45,426 bases of DNA from Polyangiaceae bacterium (GTDB taxonomy: Bacteria; Myxococcota_A; Polyangia; Polyangiales; Polyangiaceae): contig JAKLKA010000045.1 of the NCBI GenBank assembly GCA_023150915.1, positions 1-45,426 on the forward strand, read 5' to 3'. The stretch's first letter is position 1; the number at the start of each line of letters is the position of its first letter. Positions 6,983-15,161 of this stretch are shown here, piece after piece. Both the position numbers and the translations under genes were made by a program. Under the pieces are notes generated by a model. The model made no database searches and was not told the origin of the DNA. It was given only the letters and a program-made list of their open reading frames with translations.

Positions 6983-8355
6983 CCGGTCGAGCGCCGCTCC
7001 GCGACGCTCTGGTCGTCGGCCTGGTCGGAGCAGCGCTGCGCGCCGCCATGGTCGTGTGGGCCGCCGGGCGCTTTCCGCCGGTCGAAGACGCCCGCTTCTA
7101 TCATCACCTCGCCACTCGCCTCGCCGAGGGGCACGGCTACACCTGGCGCTGGCCGGACGGGGTGGTCACCTTCGTGGCCCACTATCCGGTCGGCTACCCC
7201 GGGCTTCTGGCGGCGCTGTATTCCGCGTTCGGCCCCAGCCCGGCGTGGGGGATGGGGCTCAACGCTGCCCTGGGAGCGCTGAGCGTAGTGGCGGTCCACC
7301 GCGTGGCGGCGACCAGCACCGGTCGGCGAGGTGCGGCCCTGGCGGCGCTGGCGGTGGCCTTGCACCCGGCGCTGGTCGCTTACACCCCGGCGTTGATGAC
7401 CGAGGGGGTGACAGCGTCGCTCTTGGCGATCGGGGCGTGGGTCGCCGTGGTCGCGCGCAGCGCGACCCGTCCGCTCGGCTGGTGGCTGGTGCTCGGAGCG
7501 GTGCTGGGCCTCGCGACCCTGGTACGTGGCCAGAGCCTGCTGGTGCTTCCGCTCTTCGCGCTGATCGCCGCGGGCGCTCGCGCACGCTGGCGCGCTCTCG
7601 CGCTCGCGACCGCGGTGGTCACGCTCGCAGCCGCGTGCGTGGTGCTCCCCTGGACGGCGCGCAACTGCCGGCGGATGGACCGCTGCGTGGCGGTGAGCGC
7701 GAACCTGGGGTGGAACCTGCTGATCGGGGTCACCGAGCACGCGAACGGGACCTTCGTGCCGATCACGGGCGAGAGCGTTCCCGAGCGCTGCCGGACGGTG
7801 TTCGGCGAGGCCGACAAGGACGCCTGCTTCGCCTCGGAAGCGCTGCGCAGGGTCCGGGCGCGGCCGCTCCGCTTCCTGGGCTTGGTGCCGCAGAAGCTCG
7901 CTCACACCTTCGAGTACTGCGGGGCGGCGGGGTGGTATCTGCGGGCCTCGGGGCCACAGAGCTTCTCCGAGCGCGCCAAGCTCGGCCTGGGCGTGGTCGA
8001 AACGGTGTTCCAGCGCCTGCTCGTGCTGCTCGCCGTGGTCGGGGTCGCGCGGACGCCCGGGCCGCTGCCGCGTGTGCGACGGCTGCTCGCGATCGCTGCG
8101 GGGGCGCTCTTGCTGTCGCCCATGGCCTGGCTCTCGTACGTCGGGCTGACGCTGGCCGCGGTGCTGGCGGGCCGAGGGCTCGCCCAGCGGCCGGCGCTTG
8201 CGCTGGGGGCTTCTGCCGTCGGCACCGCCCTCTTCACCCACGCGGTCTTCTTCGGTGCCGGGCGCTACTCGCTGGTGGTCTTTCCGCTGGTCGCCGCCAT
8301 GGCGGGAACGGCCCTGGCTGGCCGGCGCGGCCCGGGTGAATCGCCCGCGTTTTGA
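6979..8355 (+). CDS. Integral membrane glycosyltransferase, GT-C/ArnT-like (GT39-type)
   Basis: 458 residues with about ten hydrophobic segments. The first loop contains VEDARFYHHLATRLAEGHGYTW, the Asp-containing N-terminal pattern of polyprenyl-phosphate-sugar-dependent GT-C enzymes. A further membrane-proximal motif, TLVRGQSLLVLP, and the periplasmic VLPWTARNCRR match the same superfamily. It probably transfers a sugar from a lipid carrier to an envelope acceptor; donor and acceptor are unknown. It overlaps maf by four bases. Its last codons contain the TTGACA of the next gene's promoter. Confidence 0.75.
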   Translation: MTGRAPLRDALVVGLVGAALRAAMVVWAAGRFPPVEDARFYHHLATRLAEGHGYTWRWPDGVVTFVAHYPVGYPGLLAALYSAFGPSPAWGMGLNAALGALSVVAVHRVAATSTGRRGAALAALAVALHPALVAYTPALMTEGVTASLLAIGAWVAVVARSATRPLGWWLVLGAVLGLATLVRGQSLLVLPLFALIAAGARARWRALALATAVVTLAAACVVLPWTARNCRRMDRCVAVSANLGWNLLIGVTEHANGTFVPITGESVPERCRTVFGEADKDACFASEALRRVRARPLRFLGLVPQKLAHTFEYCGAAGWYLRASGPQSFSERAKLGLGVVETVFQRLLVLLAVVGVARTPGPLPRVRRLLAIAAGALLLSPMAWLSYVGLTLAAVLAGRGLAQRPALALGASAVGTALFTHAVFFGAGRYSLVVFPLVAAMAGTALAGRRGPGESPAF

Positions 8356-8381
8356 CATCCCGCGAGCGGCCGGGTGATACT
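8352..8381 (+). promoter_or_regulatory. Sigma70-like promoter overlapping a stop codon
   Basis: TTGACA (8352-8357), an 18-nt spacer and GATACT (8376-8381) precede ATG 8403 by 21 nt; a GGAGG ribosome site is at 8388-8392. The -35 element overlaps the stop codon of the upstream glycosyltransferase gene. Confidence 0.65.
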
Positions 8382-8402
8382 TCGCTCGGAGGTCGCCCCG
8401 AG

Positions 8403-8666
8403 ATGCCGCTGATCGAGACCGAAGAAGCCGCGCGCCGGCTGGCTCGCGCCATTGCCAGTGATCTTTCGCTCTACAATGAAGAGAAGATCGTGCGCGGCAT
8501 CGAGCGGGACTCGCTGTTCGACGAGCTCGCGGAGGAGATCGAAGAGGGGCGAGCGCTCTACAAGAGCCGCGTGGCTCCCGATCTGTATCAGCGGAATTTT
8601 TACGACCGCGCGCTGGTCGACATCCTGATCAAGTCGAAGGGGCACATCAAGAGCCCCATCTGGTAG
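8403..8666 (+). CDS. Small conserved helical protein of unknown function
   Basis: 87 residues, highly charged and predicted helical, with the pattern LYNEEKIVRGIERDSLFDEL and an end KSKGHIKSPIW. No signal peptide, TM segment or known catalytic motif. The start is fixed by ATG 8403 after a GGAGG site; an in-frame extension to 8352 would begin inside the promoter. It is ten bases upstream of the pseudouridine synthase gene and likely cotranscribed with it. I do not recognise a named family. Confidence 0.75.
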   Translation: MPLIETEEAARRLARAIASDLSLYNEEKIVRGIERDSLFDELAEEIEEGRALYKSRVAPDLYQRNFYDRALVDILIKSKGHIKSPIW

Positions 8667-8675
8667 CAGGCGCGG

Positions 8676-9632
8676 ATGCGCCGCTTCGAAATCGACGCGG
8701 ATCAGGTCGGAGAGCGCGTCGACAAGCTGCTCGTCCGGCTCTTGCCGGGGACGTCCCGCGCCACCGTCCAGCGCTGGATCAGCGAGGGTCGGGTGCGGGT
8801 GGACGGCAGCGCGTGCCGGCCGCGCGACGTGCCCGGAGTCGGCTCGGTGCTCGAAGTCGAGCCGGGGCCGCCGCCGCCCTCCGAAGCGGTCCCTGACGCC
8901 AGTGTGCAGTTTCGCGTGGTGTTCGAAGACGAGCACCTGGTGGTGGTCGACAAGCCCGCGGGGCTGGTGGTCCACCCGGCGCGCGGGCACTGGCACGGCA
9001 CGCTGGTCAGCGGCCTTCTGGCGCGGGCGAGCTTCGGGGGCGCACCCGCCGATCCCCGGGACCCTGCCGGCGCGCTGCGGCCCGGCGTGGTCCATCGGAT
9101 CGACAAGGGCACCAGTGGCCTCTTGGTGGTCGCGAAAGACGAGGCCACCCGCGAGGGCCTGAAGCGGCTTCTCTCGCAGCACGACGTCGAACGCGAGTAC
9201 CGAGCGCTCACGCTCGGGGTGCCGTCGGCGGGGCGCATCGAGACGTTGCATGGGCGCGACCCGCGCTCGCGCCTGCGGTTCACCACCAAGCTGCGTGAGG
9301 GGCGCCGGGCCGTGACTCACCTGGCGGTGCTCGAGCGCCTGGCCGGTGGCCGGGCGGGGTACGTCGCGTGCCGGCTCGAGACCGGGCGAACCCACCAGAT
9401 CCGCGTCCACCTGGCCGAGTGCGCCAAGACCCCGATCTTGGCCGACGCCTTGTACGGCCGACGCTCCGTGGACCCCGAGCTCGTTGCCATCGAAGAGCGG
9501 CTCGAGCGCCAGGCGCTGCACGCCCTCTCGCTGGGCTTCGTCCACCCGATCAGCGGCGAGCGCCTGCGATTCGAGTCGCCGTTGCCGGCGGACCTCCAGA
9601 CCGCGCTCGAGGCCTTGCGCTCACTGCGCTAG
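8676..9632 (+). CDS. rluD: RluA-family (RluD-type) pseudouridine synthase
   Basis: 318 residues. An N-terminal S4 RNA-binding domain (about 1-65; ERVDKLLVRLLPGTSRATVQ) is followed by the catalytic domain, with VDKPAGLVVHP and the signature HRIDKGTSGLLVVAK, where D143 is the expected nucleophile. RluD-type enzymes isomerise uridines in helix 69 of 23S rRNA. The S4 domain and motif support RluD over RluA, but substrate choice is inferred. Its 3' end overlaps the end of the convergent AglD-like gene by 12 bases. Confidence 0.9.
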   Translation: MRRFEIDADQVGERVDKLLVRLLPGTSRATVQRWISEGRVRVDGSACRPRDVPGVGSVLEVEPGPPPPSEAVPDASVQFRVVFEDEHLVVVDKPAGLVVHPARGHWHGTLVSGLLARASFGGAPADPRDPAGALRPGVVHRIDKGTSGLLVVAKDEATREGLKRLLSQHDVEREYRALTLGVPSAGRIETLHGRDPRSRLRFTTKLREGRRAVTHLAVLERLAGGRAGYVACRLETGRTHQIRVHLAECAKTPILADALYGRRSVDPELVAIEERLERQALHALSLGFVHPISGERLRFESPLPADLQTALEALRSLR

Positions 9633-10598
9633 CGCTTCGTCGGCGCCCTGGCGCATCAGCTTGGGAAAGCGCGCGCGCAAGATCGCGAGCGCCACGAAGC
9701 CCACCACCACCGCCCACCAGAGCGTGGCGAAGCGGATCAGGAGCATGGCGCTGGTGGCCGCGCTCTGCGGCACCCGACCCAGGCGCACCAGCTGTTCCTG
9801 GATCATCGCTTCGGCCACGCCCAGCCCTCCGGGCACGGGGATGACCGCACCGGCCAAGGTCGCCGTGGCATAGAAGAACATGGCCAGCGGGGCAGGGACC
9901 TCGACGCCGAAGCCGCGCACCAAGAGGTAGAGCGCCAGCCCCTCTCCGCCCCAGCCCAGCACCGAGAGGAAGCTCGGCCAGAGGAGCGCGCTCGGGCTGG
10001 CCACGATGCGCAGGCTCTCGAACGCCTCTTCCAGCTTGGGGGCGAGCGCGCGGAGCCGCCCCGAGCGGCGCCTGAGGCGGGCGATCGCCCACTCGCCAGG
10101 GGCGCGCCAGATCACCAGCGACAGGCCGCACAGCACCGCGGCCGTGCCGATCCCCGCCCAGATCAGGCCCCCCGAGAATCCCAGGCTGCCGACCACGATC
10201 AGCGTGATGACTCCGATCACGTCGGTGATCCGTTCGGCGAACACGATGGGTGCGGTGCGCGCCGCGGGCACGCCGTGGGTCTCGGCCAAGACCGCGCTCT
10301 TGAAGACCTCGCCGACCTTTCCGGGGGTGACCGTCAGCACGAACCCCGAGAGGAAGACCAGCAAGCTGTCGAGCTTGGGCACGCCTCGGATCTCGAGACG
10401 TGCCAAGTAGTACTCCCACTTGGCGAAGCGCAGGCCGTAGTTCGCCGAGGCGAGGGCCAGCGCGAGGGCGAACGCGCTCCAGCGAAAGCGCCCGAGCGAA
10501 GCCCCAATGTCGCGGTACCCCGCCCACGCCACGAACACGCCGTAGACCACGACGCCGAGCAGCATCGCGATCACCAGCTTGCGCAAGAAACCCTTCAT
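9621..10598 (-). CDS. AglD/MprF-N-type (UPF0104) integral membrane protein
   Basis: 325 residues from ATG 10598, with seven to eight hydrophobic segments. Family-like features include RFAKWEYYL, the TPGKVGEVFKSAVL loop and the late PVPGGLGVAEAMI loop, which match the lysylphosphatidylglycerol-synthase transmembrane (flippase-like) family. Members are linked to lipid or lipid-linked-sugar translocation. The start overlaps the stop of the upstream 64-residue gene (ATGA). The longer in-frame extension would run antisense through that gene and is unlikely. Substrate unknown. Confidence 0.8.
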   Translation of the reverse strand: MKGFLRKLVIAMLLGVVVYGVFVAWAGYRDIGASLGRFRWSAFALALALASANYGLRFAKWEYYLARLEIRGVPKLDSLLVFLSGFVLTVTPGKVGEVFKSAVLAETHGVPAARTAPIVFAERITDVIGVITLIVVGSLGFSGGLIWAGIGTAAVLCGLSLVIWRAPGEWAIARLRRRSGRLRALAPKLEEAFESLRIVASPSALLWPSFLSVLGWGGEGLALYLLVRGFGVEVPAPLAMFFYATATLAGAVIPVPGGLGVAEAMIQEQLVRLGRVPQSAATSAMLLIRFATLWWAVVVGFVALAILRARFPKLMRQGADEALAQ

Positions 10599-10789
10599 CG
10601 CACGCGGCGCCGCCTCGCCAGCACGATGAAGTAGACGAGGGCCACGACCACGATGCCGCTTCCGAGGACGCCGATCCCCCAGGCTGGCCACGAGTACTTG
10701 CCTCGGGCCAGGCCCGGCGGGGGACGCTCGACCACGATGCGGGTGGTCTGAGTCGCCGCGGCGCCGGCATCGGTGACCTCGGTCTGCAC
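10595..10789 (-). CDS. Small single-TM protein coupled to the AglD-like gene
   Basis: 64 residues from GTG 10789: a polar Thr/Ala/Pro-rich part, one TM segment (WGIGVLGSGIVVVALVYFIVL) and a basic RRRRVR tail. That tail suggests the C-terminus is cytoplasmic and the N-terminal part is outside. The stop overlaps the next gene's start by four bases, good evidence that it is real. The frame stays open further upstream without a convincing start, so the N-terminus is uncertain. Possible accessory subunit of the flippase-like protein; no family recognised. Confidence 0.6.
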   Translation of the reverse strand: MQTEVTDAGAAATQTTRIVVERPPPGLARGKYSWPAWGIGVLGSGIVVVALVYFIVLARRRRVR

Positions 10790-10899
10790 GCTGAGCCGGC
10801 TACCACGCGCGTGGGCGTCGGGGCAACCCTTCCCGCGGCCACGAAGCCGGCGCTTTGCGCGCCCAGGGGCGGGCGATCCGGGTATGCTGCCGCCCTTCC

Positions 10900-11904
<1,005 letters not shown>

Positions 11905-11905
11905 C

Positions 11906-12694
11906 TCACTTCGCCCGGAACACGGCCTGGCGCCGCTCGGCGTGCGCAGCCAGCCCTTCTCTGGAGTCGTCGGTGGTGAGCAGCTCGGCCGCGAGCGCCC
12001 GCTCGAGGGCCAGCCCTTGATCGAGCGGCAGCTCGAGGGCGGCGTGCACGGCGCGCTTGATGCGCCCCACCGCCAGCGCGGCCTTGTCGGGCGGCGTGAA
12101 CTTGTGGGCATAGTCGCCCACCTTGGCCTGGAACGACTCGAGCGAATCCGTCTCCCACAGATAGTGCACGAGCCCCCAGCCCAGGGCTTGCTCCAGCCCG
12201 AAATCTTCGCCCTCGATCATGATCTGTAGCGCGCGCGCGGCGCCCACCAGCCGCGTGAGGCGCTGGCTGCCGGCCGGCAATAGGCCGAGCTTCACCTCGG
12301 GTAACCCGAGGCGGAAGGGCCCCTGTCGCGCGATCCGGATGTCGCACGCCATGGCCAGGTCGAAGCCGCCGCCGCTGGCGTGACCATTCAACGCGGCGAT
12401 GCACAGCTTCGGGGTCTCTTCCAGCCGCCGCAGCGTCTCGCTGACGTGCATGCTGAAGTAGTACTTGAAGGTCGCGTCGGACTCGCGCAAGAGGTCGAGA
12501 TCCGCCCCGCTGCAGAAGTGCCGGTCGCCCGATCCGGTGAGCACCAACACGTGGACGTCGGGGTCGAAGCGGGCCTCGACGATGGCGTCGTCGAGCTCCC
12601 GCATCATTTCGTGCGTGTAGGCGTTGGTTGGCGGGTCGTCGAGCGTGATCCGCGCGACGCCGTGATCCGTCTTGTAGCCGACCAGATTGCTCAC
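11906..12694 (-). CDS. Enoyl-CoA hydratase/isomerase (crotonase) family protein
   Basis: 262 residues from GTG 12694, with GGGAGG upstream. Crotonase fold motifs are present: SGADLDLL, the oxyanion-hole loop GHASGGGFDLAMACD and LPEVKLGLLPAGSQRL, which retains the first catalytic Glu (LPEV). At the position of the second catalytic Glu of rat hydratase the sequence reads RALQIM, so it appears to carry Gln. Simple hydratase activity is therefore uncertain. It shares a 100-bp divergent region with the ACP/ketosynthase operon and could act on the same acyl chain, an inference from position only. Confidence 0.85.
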   Translation of the reverse strand: MSNLVGYKTDHGVARITLDDPPTNAYTHEMMRELDDAIVEARFDPDVHVLVLTGSGDRHFCSGADLDLLRESDATFKYYFSMHVSETLRRLEETPKLCIAALNGHASGGGFDLAMACDIRIARQGPFRLGLPEVKLGLLPAGSQRLTRLVGAARALQIMIEGEDFGLEQALGWGLVHYLWETDSLESFQAKVGDYAHKFTPPDKAALAVGRIKRAVHAALELPLDQGLALERALAAELLTTDDSREGLAAHAERRQAVFRAK

Positions 12695-12770
12695 GAGCCC
12701 TCGGTCCTCCCTGAGACCCGAACCCTAGCGCGGAATCGAAGCAGACGCTTCAGTTCCGCCGAGTTCGCGC

Positions 12771-12776
12771 TATGCT
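12771..12776 (+). promoter_or_regulatory. -10-like box TATGCT before the ACP gene
   Basis: TATGCT lies 18 nt upstream of GTG 12795. The -35 region (TTCAGT at a 16-nt spacing) is weak. It sits in the divergent region shared with the crotonase gene. Confidence 0.4.
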
Positions 12777-12794
12777 GCGCTCTCTCAGGCCCCC

Positions 12795-13058
12795 GTGGAT
12801 CACGACGAACTCAAGCGAGCCATCAAGCACATCATCGTCGAAGAGCTGGACCTCCGCGGTACGGAGCCGACGGGGATCGCCGACGACGCAGCGCTGTTCG
12901 GTTCCGGTCTCGGCCTCGATTCGCTGGATGCGCTGCAACTGGCGCTGGCCATCGAAGAGCGCTTTGGTGTGCGCTTGCCCGAGGGCGAGGCCGCGCGCCC
13001 CGTGTTCGCTTCGGTCTCGGCGCTCGCGCGCGAGGTCGAACGCTTGCGCTCGGGTTGA
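12795..13058 (+). CDS. Acyl carrier protein, stand-alone
   Basis: 87 residues from GTG 12795. The four-helix ACP pattern is clear, with GLGLDSLDALQLALAIEE, where S43 is the expected 4'-phosphopantetheine attachment site. Acidic helix II and length are normal. It is followed after only three bases by the first ketosynthase gene, so it probably carries the growing chain for this operon rather than general fatty-acid synthesis. Attachment would need a phosphopantetheinyl transferase encoded elsewhere. Confidence 0.92.
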   Translation: MDHDELKRAIKHIIVEELDLRGTEPTGIADDAALFGSGLGLDSLDALQLALAIEERFGVRLPEGEAARPVFASVSALAREVERLRSG

Positions 13059-13061
13059 TCC

Positions 13062-15161
13062 ATGACGGCCAGCCGGCAGCGGGTCGCGGTCACGGGGGTG
13101 GGGGTGGTTTCGGCACTGGGCAACACGGCGCCCGAGACGTTCGCGAGGCTCTGCGCGGGGGAGCGCGGTTTCGGGCCGGTGACCCTGTTCGACGTGACGG
13201 CTCAGCGCTGCCAGCTGGCGGCCGAGGTTCGGCTCGACCCGCGCGCGCGGCCCTGGGCAGGGACCGAGCCCGGGTCGCGGACCGACCAGATGGCCGTGGC
13301 CGCGGCGCGCGAGGCGCTGGCGCACGCCGGCCTCGACCGGCCCGAGCGCGAGCTTTCGCTGGCCATCGGCGGCACGACGGCGGGGATGCTCGAGGCCGAA
13401 GGGGTCCTGGCCGAACAGAGCGAGCTCGCCCCCGCGCTCGCGGCAGAACGCCTGTTGTCCTATCCGCTCTCGACCCCCCTCGAGCGAGTGCGCGCGGCGC
13501 TCGGGCTCGAGGGCCACCACGCCACGGTGTGCAGCGCTTGCTCGAGCGGGGCCAACGCCATCGGGCTCGGCGCCAGCTGGATCGAAAATGGCCGCGCGTC
13601 CCGCGCGCTGGTGGGTGGGGCCGACGCTCTCTGCCGCCTGACCTTTGCGGGGTTCGACGCGCTGGGGGTGATGTCGCCGGGCCCGTGCCGGCCCTTCGAC
13701 GCCGCCCGCAGCGGTCTCACGCTGGGCGAAGGTGCCGCGTTCCTGCTGCTCGAGTCGGCCGACGCCGCTGCCCAGCGCGGCGCGCGGGTCTTGGCCTGGC
13801 TCGACGGATGGTCGGTCGGCGCCGAGGCGCACCACGTCACCCATCCCGAGGCGTCCGGTGCGACCGGGGCGCGCCTGATCACCGGCGCCCTGGCCCGGGC
13901 CCGCGTGGCGCCTCACGAGCTCACCTGGGTCAACGCCCACGGGACGGCCACGCTTCAGAACGACGCGGCCGAGGCCCGGGCGCTGGCGCTGGCGTTGGGC
14001 GAAGCGCTGGGGCAAGTGTTCGTGTCGTCGTGCAAGGGGCAGATCGGGCACACGCTCGGCGCCGCAGGCGCCATCGAGGCCGCGATCACCGTGCTCGCCG
14101 TCGAGCAGGGGCAAGTCCCACCCACCGCCGGGCTCGAAGCGCCCGAGCGCGAGCTGGGGTTCAGACACGTGATCGGCCGGGCGCAGGCCATGCCCGTCCG
14201 CACAGCGCTCTCGACGTCGTTCGGGTTCGGTGGGGTCGGCACCGTGCTGGTGTTCAGTGAGCGCGACCGCCCGCTGCCCCCGACCGAGCGATCGGTCGAG
14301 CGGCCCTGCGTGCGCGGCGTGGCGGCCTTGGCCACGCCGCCAGCGGAGCCGCTGGTCGACCGCCTCGACGTCGCGCGTTCGCGCCGCTTCGATCGCGCCT
14401 CTGCTCTGGTCACGCTCTGCGCCTCGGCCGCGCTCGGCGCTGGGGCGGGCTCGCGAGAGGGCATCGGGCTGGTCGCCGGCTCTGCCTTCGGCAACGTCGA
14501 TCGAACAGTCGAATTCCTGCGCCGCTTCCTCGAGCGCGGACCGCGCTTCGCAAGCCCCGCCGACTTTCCCCACCTGGTGCCCTCGGCGCCGGCGGGCAAT
14601 GCGTCCATCTATCTCGGGCTCACGGGGCCCGTGCTGGCGACGGCCGATCTCTCGACCTCTGCCGAGTCGGCGCTGTGCATCGCGCTTTCGCTGATCGAAG
14701 ACGGTCAAGCAGAGCAGATGATCGCGGGCTCGGCCGAGCCTCACGACGCGATCACCGAGCGGCTCTTGGCTCCGCTGCATCGATCTCAGGGCTCGAGTCC
14801 TGGCCCGCGGGGCGAGGGCGCCGCGTTCGCACTGGTGGCGCGTACCGGCGCCGCGTCGGATCCGACGGTCGCGTTCTGGTCCGACAGTGCGCATCCCGCG
14901 GACCTTCCGCCTCCTGGCGGCCGCGCGCGGGTCTTCGGCTTCGGCGGCGCCGAGGCCTTCGTGCGGGCGTCGAGCTGGCGGGACGCGCCGCTCGAGCTCT
15001 TGACCTTCGACGGGGTGCCGCGCGAAGCCTGGGGCGGGTTCGGCGTGGTGCGCGCCGTCGAGGCGCTCTGGGCGGGCACCGCCGATCGCACGCTCTTGGT
15101 GTCGCCGGCGCGCGGGCAGACGTACGCTTTCGTGTTCGAACGGCGAGCCGCCGATCCATGA
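13062..15161 (+). CDS. Ketosynthase fused to a degenerate ketosynthase/chain-length-factor-like half
   Basis: 699 residues. Residues 1-400 are a complete FabF-type beta-ketoacyl-ACP synthase with active-site C160 (SACSSG), H293 (NAHGTAT), K325 and H330 (CKGQIGH). Residues 410-699 are a second thiolase-fold half: the stretch 505-560 (APAGNASIYLGLTGP, then MIAGSAEPHD) aligns with a ketosynthase active-site region, but the Cys position is Ser (S531) by ungapped alignment. The arrangement resembles a type II polyketide KS and its inactive chain-length factor joined in one chain. The start ATG 13062 is three bases after the ACP gene, and the end overlaps the next gene (ATGA). Confidence 0.85.
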   Translation: MTASRQRVAVTGVGVVSALGNTAPETFARLCAGERGFGPVTLFDVTAQRCQLAAEVRLDPRARPWAGTEPGSRTDQMAVAAAREALAHAGLDRPERELSLAIGGTTAGMLEAEGVLAEQSELAPALAAERLLSYPLSTPLERVRAALGLEGHHATVCSACSSGANAIGLGASWIENGRASRALVGGADALCRLTFAGFDALGVMSPGPCRPFDAARSGLTLGEGAAFLLLESADAAAQRGARVLAWLDGWSVGAEAHHVTHPEASGATGARLITGALARARVAPHELTWVNAHGTATLQNDAAEARALALALGEALGQVFVSSCKGQIGHTLGAAGAIEAAITVLAVEQGQVPPTAGLEAPERELGFRHVIGRAQAMPVRTALSTSFGFGGVGTVLVFSERDRPLPPTERSVERPCVRGVAALATPPAEPLVDRLDVARSRRFDRASALVTLCASAALGAGAGSREGIGLVAGSAFGNVDRTVEFLRRFLERGPRFASPADFPHLVPSAPAGNASIYLGLTGPVLATADLSTSAESALCIALSLIEDGQAEQMIAGSAEPHDAITERLLAPLHRSQGSSPGPRGEGAAFALVARTGAASDPTVAFWSDSAHPADLPPPGGRARVFGFGGAEAFVRASSWRDAPLELLTFDGVPREAWGGFGVVRAVEALWAGTADRTLLVSPARGQTYAFVFERRAADP

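Noticed and set aside
12380-14260. Plus-strand frame of about 620 codons spanning the ACP and the first ketosynthase
   Set aside because: Wrong frame relative to the ACP and KS motifs; its sequence is dominated by Arg, Gly and Ala.
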